A stretch of 64,000 bases of DNA from NCBI GenBank assembly GCA_003550325.1, contig QKWP01000114.1, forward strand, positions 75,236 to 139,235. The letters run 5' to 3'. The translations under genes were made by a program, and so were the position numbers. The notes below the pieces were generated by a model, which was not told the origin of the DNA, made no database searches, and saw nothing but the letters and a program-made list of their open reading frames with translations. This document shows, piece after piece, positions 56,936-64,000 of the stretch (positions are counted from its first letter, which is position 1; each line of letters begins with the position of its first letter). The stretch is from Gigaspora rosea. Lineage: Eukaryota; Glomeromycota; Glomeromycetes; Diversisporales; Gigasporaceae.

Positions 56936-57909
56936 ATAGCAATATAGATCATACTTATGATAATGAAATTCAAAGCATCGATGAACCATCTAATTATAAT
57001 CAAGAAATTAATGAATCTTCTGATATACCTATTAGGAGAGAAAAAGAAAAACCTTCAAGTGAACTAGCCACAAAAAGAATCAAAGTAAATCTCTCTAAGC
57101 TGACTGATCCTGCAGCCAAAAAGTCATATGTTTGGGATTACTTTGAAATTAAAAATAGACATGATATCTGCAAGATAATGGTATTTGAAAAGGGCGATAA
57201 AATTCAATGTACAAGAAATTATAAACATGATAGCACAACTAGAAATATGAAACAACATCTCTTAGTAAAGCATAGAATTTTGTTACCAGATGAAAATCCA
57301 CAAGTAAACCCAGATGAAAAATCTCAGATGCGTATTGATAAAATAGTAAAAAAAGTGTCACCACATCATGCGTCCAAACAAGAAAAATTAAAAAAGGTTA
57401 CTACTGAATGGCTAGTTACTAATTCTCTACCATTTAGTGTTGTTAATGGAAAAGGTTATTGTAAAATGATAAATCTTATTGACCCAGTATTCATACTACT
57501 TAGTTATAAAAGTATTAAAACAGATCTTATTGCAGCTTATCAAAGAGGAGTGTTAGAGCTCAAAGAATTGATCTCTAATACTTGTAAAACTGTGTCTATA
57601 ACAACAGATTTATGGACATTTCACAATAAAAATAGATATATTGGAGTAACACCTTACTAGTTAACTCCAAATTTTGAAGCATATGATATTTTATTAGCTA
57701 TTGAAAGGATGGATTATCCTCATACAGGTAAAAGAATACAAGAGTATCTAGATAAATAAAAGAATATGAATTATCTGAAAAATTATTTTGTGCAGTAATA
57801 GACAATGAATAAATATGAAAAAAGCTATCAGAATTTGGGATAGTATAGAACGCCTCTCTTGTTCTGCACACACACTTTAACTCATGTAAACTAAGCCTTA
57901 AAAGTTATT

Positions 57910-58760
57910 TTTTTTCGTTTTTTAACTGAGACCTTGCTCTTTTTCATTTATTAAGTTGATAATTTATTACATGCAGGAGAGAAGTTAAAATAATATATTA
58001 CATCTCTATGAGAAAAAGATAACTCAGGCTTCATGGTGGCCTTCTGCTACTAACAATCTTTACCCGAGGCCTAATTGTTAGCTGAACAGAGTTTTTTTAT
58101 AATAACCTGTTAGACTTTATGATAAAAATTGTTAATATCGATAATCCTGTCCCGACTAACCAGCCCAGGTCATAGTATATAAACGAAAAGCAGCCATATG
58201 ATCCAGACTGCTTGATATAGAGCTTCTAGAATCTTCTTCCAGTAGTTTCCCCATAAGTTTCGCACGTCCTTCCACATTACTCATTTCCAAGCCACTCCAG
58301 ACGATTGTATTCAATACGGTAGGTGCCTTTCCTTTTTGGGAGCAGTAAACACTGCAGATCTTTTGGAGGGGGTATGCCAAATTGCCCACTTTTTGAAAAT
58401 TCTTTACAAACTAGAGACATCAAAAAAATTTACTTGTAACTGTAGTAGAGACAGTGGTTCTTCCCGTATAGTCCAATATCTATCAGAAAGCTGCCAAAGA
58501 CTTCTCAATATGTGGTGAGTAATAAACTCTAAGCTTGTCAGCAGGTAGTCTATGAACTTTACCTCTAAACGACAAGTGCCAGTTTTGTGGTGAGTGACAA
58601 ACTCTAAGGCTGTTAGCAGATACTCAGTTAACTGTATCTCTAAATAACGGCTGCTGGTTGCATGTTTCTTTGGTTTTTCTACTGTTTTTTTGAGACTATT
58701 CTTCTGAAGTGTTAGTATTTTGTTAGTAAAGTGATCAGCAGATAGAGTACAGAAGATCTG
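57910..58760 (-). mobile_element. Minus-strand retroposed copy with 16-bp target duplication
   Basis: AGCCTTAAAAGTTATT occurs at 57894-57909 and again, identical, at 58761-58776. The insert between them begins with a T-rich run (TTTTTTCGTTTTTTAAC), i.e. a poly(A)-like tail on the minus strand. AATAAA signals precede that tail (two, minus strand, near 57945-57985). Several minus-strand frames look like protein (LEFVTHHKTGTCRLEVKFID; WQLSDRYWTIREEPL; MSNVEGRAKLMGKLLEEDSR), so a retrocopy of a host mRNA is likelier than a LINE. I do not recognise the parent. A partial internal repeat (CTGCTGACAAGCTTAGAGTT / CTGCTAACAGCCTTAGAGTT) gives two LLTxLEFxTHH blocks. Confidence 0.75.
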
Positions 58761-58862
58761 AGCCTTAAAAGTTATTAAACTATATACTTAACAAATTCGT
58801 AATCTTGTCAAATTTTTTTGGTTACCTAAACAAGGCCAATATCTTTATCAAGCACAAATATG

Positions 58863-59035
58863 CAGTCAGACCTCCCTAAATGCAACCTACCTAAATGCAT
58901 AACCTCCCTAAATGCATGGCTTGCTTGGTCCCAACTCATATATTACTTATAGATTTTACCTCCCTAAATGCAATACCTCTCTAAATGCAAGGTTTTTTAT
59001 CAGCCCCTCACTATGCATTTAGAGAGGCCTGACTG
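58863..59035. mobile_element. Pogo-like MITE, 173 bp
   Basis: It begins CAGTCAGACCTCCCTAAATG and ends with inverted TTTAGAGAGGCCTGACTG; the right flank is TA, and the left flank TG is probably a mutated TA. It contains four CTCCCTAAATGCA-type units near its ends. It is inserted in the hAT transposase pseudogene, just after the retroposed copy. Confidence 0.8.
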
Positions 59036-60229
59036 TATCTATCTCGATAAAACAGAACCAATGTAAGCTTCATTTTTTATATGATTCTGAAGATTCAAGT
59101 GAAACTTAACTGAAGAAGAAATGAAAAATGATGATAGTATAGTAGAAGAACAATAATTAAGAATTTTACGTACTATTAATGATACAAAAACTCAGTAGAA
59201 TTTGACTTATTAGTCATGGAAATGGCTTTTGGTCTTGTGTAATATGATTGATTGGCTTTCTGCAACTTTACCTTTACTAAAAGAGGATGGGCCAAAAAAG
59301 ATTCTCGCAAATTAAATCTTCTTATATATAATAAAAATGAATGGAATTTACTAAAGAAAATAGTTCGAATACTTTACCTATTTGAAGAATTACCAACTTA
59401 CTTTAGTGGAATCAGATACACAACTCTTTTAGTTGTTAATTCAAGTATTGAAGCATTAAAACTTGAGTTTGCTGATGGTAATAGATTTTTATTAGATAGA
59501 ATTGAACAAATGCTAATAGTGGTATGTATGAATAAATAATATATATATAAATAAATAAAATTTATCTAAACCTATTAAAATAAATAAATAAATAAATTTT
59601 TTTTGATGATATGACAATGATAGCGATGATTTATCTGTAGATGAAATACCTCAACAATCAACTCCTTGCATGCAACAAGAACCATTTTCAAATGAACAAA
59701 TAGTTGCAAATATTCGAAAAGTGATTTATGACTCTCTTTTTTTTTCAATATTGAAAAAATCCAGAGGATATCAGGTTAATGGCTACTTTATTAGATCCAC
59801 ACTTAAAACAAATGACAGCATGGTCAGATAGAATACAGAAGAATACAATTAAATTGTTACATGCTGAATTTAAAACTTGGCAAAGTATATCTACAACCAT
59901 TGAAGTAGCTAAGCACACTGAAGCATCCTTTTCATCAACTCCTTCTTTCATAAAAAAGATTTTTAGTCAAGGTTAAAAACAAGTTTACTATAAATTGAAA
60001 TTGACAATTACTTGAATAAATCAATCACACAAATTCTATCTCAAGATGTGATATTTATCAATAGTGGTGTAATAAACAGTCTTCTTTTCCCATTCTTAGT
60101 AAAATAGCATGTAAATATTTGTCTATTCCTGCAACTGAATGCCTTTTTTCAGATGCAAAAAATTATATTACTCCTAAACAAAACTATTTGTCACCTGAAA
60201 TAATTAGCAAATTACTATTTGTTAAATGA

Positions 60230-60794
60230 AATAGTATTTACTGTAATGTTTGGGTTAAATATAATAATAAATTATATATTAGTGCTAGAAGCAATTTTAT
60301 TCTAAATAAAGATATCCACTCACTTTTTATACATATTTGTATATCACGTTTTGATCACATAAATTGACAAATTATATCTGCTAATTGATCAACTTACTCA
60401 TGCCTAGGGATGCACCTAGTTCTAGGACTGGTCCTTATACAGATACAAGGATCCTATAATATATAATATATTTCAAAAACTAGAATCCTAAGATTTGTAT
60501 ATTTTAGACAAAATAGCAAAAAAGTTGATTTTTTTCAAAGTTTTTTTGTTCATTTCACATAATGTGTACTACACCGTATGAGCAATTATGCTTAAGAATT
60601 TTTGATTTTTTTGTAAATTTTTTTCAAAATTTTTTTTTGTCATTTGGCACTGTGCGTAGTATGCATATAGCTGATTATACATTAAATCGTCTTATGAATT
60701 TGGTTTTTTTTTTGTTCATTTAACATAATGTGTACAGTACTATGCCGTATAGGCAATTACATATCAAACTGGCTTATGGATTTTTTTTTATATA
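60230..60794. other. Non-coding stretch between the hAT and Tc1 remnants
   Basis: No gene. TAGGGATGCACCTAGTTCTA at 60409 looks like a hAT-type end pointing right, with GGACTGGTCC following, but no partner end was found. Between 60540 and 60780 a unit containing GTTCATTTCACATAATGTGT recurs three times. Confidence 0.4.
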
Positions 60795-61430
60795 CAGTGG
60801 CCTACCATATTATTATAGAACACTTTTTGGGCAGTCAATACTCAAAATTGGGTAAGTAAATATAGCATAAAATTTATATTGTGTGACCGATCAATCTAAT
60901 AGTACAACATACTATTAGGAGCGGCTGAAATTCCGTGACAATTAAATTTTCTGTGAAACCAAAAGAGCCCCAGCAGACATGTGATCCTGGTAAATCAAGG
61001 CCACGTGATGCACATGATCTACATGACTTCGCTGAGACGGTCACGTTAGAATAAAAAAAATCTTTTCCCACACTGTCCCAATAGTAAGAAGAGTTCCCAT
61101 GGTTCTATACCCAAGCACCATATCGCAAGCCTTGCCCTGGATAAATGCTTTGCCGTTAGATCGTGAAGAAAAAAGATCGAAGAAGGATCAGATCAAGACT
61201 TGGAACTATTTAATCATGATAAGGCGTCAAAAGAATAATAAGTCCTTTGTGTAACAAATTTGATCTAATGATAGAAAAATGTTGAAAAAGGGAAACATCA
61301 TTAAAACATAATTTTAAAATTGATTTTCTGCAAGCCAAATCGGGTATAGCGTGAGGCGTGTCATTATTTTTACGATGAAAATTAAAAGCATTAAAATTAA
61401 ATGCATATACTCATGATAGAAAATAGCTAA

Positions 61431-62101
61431 GACCCTGGGTCAGATAACGCAGTGATTAGCGCTCCGGGGTCATATTTGCAAGATCGCCGGTTCGAGTCTA
61501 GTGGATGACAAAAACCGTGTTGGGATCACGAATAGCAAAAGATCTACAATGAGGAATCGAACATCTCTACCATTTCCAGATATGGTACTACAATGACAAT
61601 GAGTTGCGTGACATAGCCACAGGGTCATGCGACGTTCAGAAAAGGAAAAAATCCGACAAGAAACGTCATAAACATAAGAACTATCCACTATAAAAAGGAA
61701 CAAGACAAATGTGTATAAAGACTGGGTTACTAACCGAATTAGGAAACAAGATCTAGAAAAAGTCCCATGAGGAAAACCTGATCTGATCAAAACTCAGAAG
61801 AGAGTACTAGGGGTAGATGAAAAATTGACCTACACAAGCATATCAGCGGAGTAAACTAACTTCTTAAAGTTGATCTAAGAAGCCTTTGGGTAGGGCATAC
61901 CGAATGATGGTCCAGCTGGAGTCGGCCAGGAAAACCGGACGAAGGGGAGAGGTTAGATAGACTTCATAGGACAGAAATAAATATAGAAATTAGGATATGT
62001 AATGAAAATGTAGTGGGCCTGTTGGGTCCCTATAACCAATAACCTTAATAAAGAGCACCAACAGTGCCCTTGGGTATACTACCGAAGAAATTTAAAATAA
62101 A
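61431..62101 (+). mobile_element. tRNA-headed SINE-like retroposon with target duplication
   Basis: AAAATAGCTAA flanks both sides (61420-61430, 62102-62112). The head resembles a tRNA: an A-box-like TAACGCAGTG at 61445-61454 (weak) and a good B box GGTTCGAGTCT at 61489-61499, 35 bases apart, inside a tRNA-like run of about 70 bp. The 670-bp body is GC-richer than its surroundings, has no long plus-strand frame, and ends in an A-rich tail after AATAAAG. RNA polymerase III transcription is inferred from the boxes. At 670 bp it is long for a SINE, so a composite with a LINE 3' end is possible. Confidence 0.7.
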
Positions 62102-62640
62102 AAAATAGCTAAATTGGGCATTAATTAAAGAGGTGGAAGAAAATAGCGTGATATTCTTCTTTTCTTTCGAATTTCTTCTTTTTTGTTTCTTCAAGAATTT
62201 TTATAAACAGTTCAAACGTTTGTCTTAGTAAATGTATACATGTACATCCAAAAGTTGTAAAAGTTCGAAGATAATAATAAAAACTCATGTACCCTTCGAG
62301 TCCAAAATTTTCTTATTTCAGTGTGAACCTTCTTTCCGTAACAAGCCCGATACGCCTTACCTTGCCAAATCAAACTGCTTCTCTTTTATCAGACTTGTTA
62401 TGAGCTTCAGTGGGTTTGAGTTTTTCTTGTTGGTTGTGTGATTGGTTGTTCATTCATATCACACGCCCAGCGCCTTTGACAATACTAAAATTTTATACAA
62501 TTTTATTACATTATACAGAAGTAATACAAAAAATTCTAAAAATTTGATTTTTTTATTTGTACGAAAATAAAATTTTACATTTTCTTTTTTTTTTTGAAAA
62601 AAATTTTTATATAAAAAAAAACCAAATTATATTATAATAT

Positions 62641-63273
62641 TTGATGGGCTGCTTCCAGTTTTTATACAAGCATCAACCCGATTGGGGATGCTGGCGACCA
62701 GTCTGTGGTAGTGTTTCATACCACGATTTTTTAACAAGAGCATCCAGCTTTACGAGATTATTAACGCAACTGATTTTCTATTTTTTATTTGGTTCGTGCT
62801 AAGGGAACCAAGAAAAAGACGTACATAGATCTCATCTGACCACAACACATCACTCCTGATATTCAAGTGCCCATTTATACCTTTTTCATATTCTAAGCTA
62901 TTTAATAAGAGGCTTTGGAGCAACACACGAGGACAAGCCCAAACTGTGCAAAGCACAGCACATAGTACTGTCAGAAATTGTTTTTTTGCTTTAACAATTG
63001 TGAAGGTTGGTTATTTGTGTAAGACTGAGATAGTGGTTGCCATCTGTGACTAATTCTTTAAGGTTTTTAAGATCCTAGAGTGGTAGAGTTTTCGGTCGAC
63101 CAGTCCTTTTTTTTGAATTTCTGTGCCTGACTCACTGTACTGCTTTATAATGTATCCCACAGAACTTTTACTACAACCAGCTACAGCTGCTATTGTATGA
63201 AATGAATTATCTCTTTGGTGTTCATAAATTATGGCTCCTTACTATCTTTCTGTTAAACTTTCTTTACACCCAT
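62641..63273 (-). pseudogene. Tc1-like transposase pseudogene
   Basis: It starts at ATG 63273 (minus) with MGVKKV then a stop. A helix-turn-helix follows (IAAVAGCSKSSVGYIIKQYS). A linker (KLYHSRILKTLKN, near 63040) precedes a second DNA-binding region. VLWSDEIYVRLF holds the second catalytic Asp of the Tc1 DDE core. The C-terminal tail is MKHYHRLVASIPNRVDACIK. At about 210 codons it is well short of the usual 340, with a large internal deletion after the second Asp and several stops. Tc1 transposases cut and paste DNA at TA. This one is dead. Confidence 0.8.
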
Positions 63274-63636
63274 TTTTTGTAGAAAAAAATTAAGATACAG
63301 ATTTGTTTTTTTATGCTGATTGGTCATACAGATATACGTTTTTATATTGCCTAACATGACCTGGGTATCACACTACATTTGAGTAAAATTTGAACTGATT
63401 TGAGTAAAAAATCAATTTTTTGTGAATTTTTTTTTAAAAAAAATTCAAAAAATTCAGAAAATCAATTTTCGTACAATCCTGAAAATAGTACTTTGTACTA
63501 ACTTTGCATAACTTTGGTGCTACCTAATGAAATTGTACCCAAGTTTTAGTATGTTGTACTGTTAGATCAGCTAGTCACATAACCTAAAGTTTGCACTGCA
63601 TTTACTTAACCGATTTTGAGCATTGGCCATAGTGCT

Positions 63637-64000
63637 CCTAGGTCCAATTTGGGTCTGGTTCGGTCCAGGTCCGGTCCAGGATCAGACCAGACTCAGACAC
63701 TAAATTTTACTAATTTCAGACTTCAGACCAGACTCAGACTCAACTATGAGTCCGGTCCGGGTCTGGTCAGAAGTCTGCAGACTGGTCTAAGTCTGAATAT
63801 AGTTATATGTATTTTTTGCACTGAACAAGTTTACTTAGTGCATTTTGTAAGAATTAATTAGTAAAATTTTATGAATCATAAGATTTTATTGAATTTTATT
63901 AATAAAATTCTAAAAAATCTTATAATTCACAAATTTTTATTAATTAATTCTAACAAAATGCACTAAGTAAACTTGTTCAGCACCTAAAAATGTATTAAAA
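63637..64000. mobile_element. Left part of a hAT-like element with GGTCCGGTC subterminal repeats
   Basis: From TAGGTCCAATTTGGGTCTGG the sequence is a run of GGTCCGGTCCAGG and CAGACCAGACTCAGACT units in both orientations to about 63800. This is the same design as the subterminal zones at 10944 and 39183 but with a different unit. A foldback (63821-63980) is nested in it. The right end lies beyond the window. The 81-codon frame here is a repeat artefact. Confidence 0.55.
63821..63980. repeat. Near-perfect foldback element, 160 bp
   Basis: CTGAACAAGTTTACTTAGTG at the left and CACTAAGTAAACTTGTTCAG at the right are exact reverse complements. Pairing continues through CATTTTGT / ACAAAATG to AAGATTTT / AAAATCTT with few mismatches. 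Loop at about 63890-63905. Likely a young MITE. Confidence 0.9.

Larger units (their letters stand above)
56936..60229 (+). pseudogene. hAT transposase pseudogene, split by insertions
   Basis: An N-terminal BED-type zinc finger is visible (SYVWDYFEI from about 57126, then MKQHLLVKH at 57249). The RNase H-like core start TVSITTDLWTFHNKNRYIGV (57591) ends at a TAG that replaces an expected Trp. It continues as LTPNFEAYDILLAIERMDYP and, after a frameshift near 57757, IKEYELSEKLFCAVIDNE. Two insertions follow (57910-58760 and 58863-59035). Coding resumes at about 59220 (LCNMIDWLSATLPLL; KKIVRILYLFEELPTYFSGI) and 59779 (MATLLDPHLKQMTAW). It ends with the C-terminal dimerisation region YLSIPATECLFSDAKNYITP (60115-60229). 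Some gaps may be old introns. It is not functional. Confidence 0.85.
60795..63636 (-). mobile_element. Tc1/mariner element, decayed, right end overwritten
   Basis: The left end starts CAGTGGCCTACCATATTATT after TA (60793-60794). About 110 bp of terminal repeat (ACTCAAAATTGGGTAAGTAA to AGTACAACATACTA, 60838-60912) pairs with 63548-63625 on the right (inverted: GCTCAAAATCGGTTAAGTAA to AGTACAACATACTA). The right outermost bases are missing: at about 63637 the sequence changes to another repeat. Between lie a decayed minus-strand transposase (62641-63273), a SINE-like insertion (61431-62101), and unassigned sequence at 60916-61419 and 62113-62640. Confidence 0.8.

Noticed and set aside
60409..60440. 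TAGGGATGCACC as the 3' end of the hAT transposase element
   Set aside because: It points away from the transposase (an end should read ...CCCTA here) and has no partner; it probably belongs to another insertion.
61431..61505. A genuine tRNA gene
   Set aside because: The B box is good, but the acceptor and D-arm do not pair properly and the unit sits at the head of a retroposon with target duplications.

Overview
The window is AT-rich, repeat-dense eukaryotic DNA. It looks fungal, most likely from an arbuscular mycorrhizal fungus (Glomeromycotina, Rhizophagus- or Gigaspora-like). That is an inference from composition, from decayed Sel1-repeat and tyrosine-kinase-like genes, and from the mix of MULE, hAT, Tc1, Helitron and Ty3 remains. 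No database search was possible. Only one long, intact protein-coding gene is present: a 1458-residue patatin-like phospholipase fusion at 22857-27233 (+).

Layout. 1-4.3 kb: a complete-ended but coding-dead MULE DNA transposon. 4.3-10.2 kb: non-coding DNA with small palindromic elements. 10.2-16.55 kb: a decayed minus-strand Ty3/gypsy retrotransposon, split by a hAT-type non-autonomous element (8-bp target duplication) that itself carries a second foldback element. 17.8-21.0 kb: a Tc1/mariner-like element with TA target sites, carrying a GC-richer exon-like segment. 21.1-22.16 kb: a non-autonomous Helitron-like repeat; a second copy lies at 49.9-50.9 kb. 22.86-27.23 kb: the patatin fusion gene. 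28.2-32.4 kb: a 4.2-kb TIR element with TTAA target sites, enclosing fragments of host-type genes (SPRY, Sel1 repeats, a CxxC protein). 32.7-44.5 kb: non-coding, with layered nesting of hAT-like, pogo-like and foldback elements and a short poly(A) retroposon. 45.5-47.5 kb: a Sel1 fragment followed by a disrupted protein kinase gene. 47.7-48.9 kb: degenerate satellite-like repeats. 53.3-64 kb: more pogo-like MITEs, a minisatellite, a hAT transposase pseudogene split by a retrocopy with a 16-bp target duplication, and a Tc1 element split by a tRNA-headed SINE-like insertion.

Interpretation. This is a graveyard of several generations of mobile DNA around one living gene. The insertion order can be read from the nesting and target-site duplications. 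The two observations I would follow first are (1) a ~55-bp sequence module that recurs inside otherwise different palindromic repeat families and (2) the J-like / membrane-hairpin / TPR / patatin fusion protein, whose layout resembles an effector-type rather than a housekeeping lipase. Coordinates of decayed features are approximate to tens of bases.
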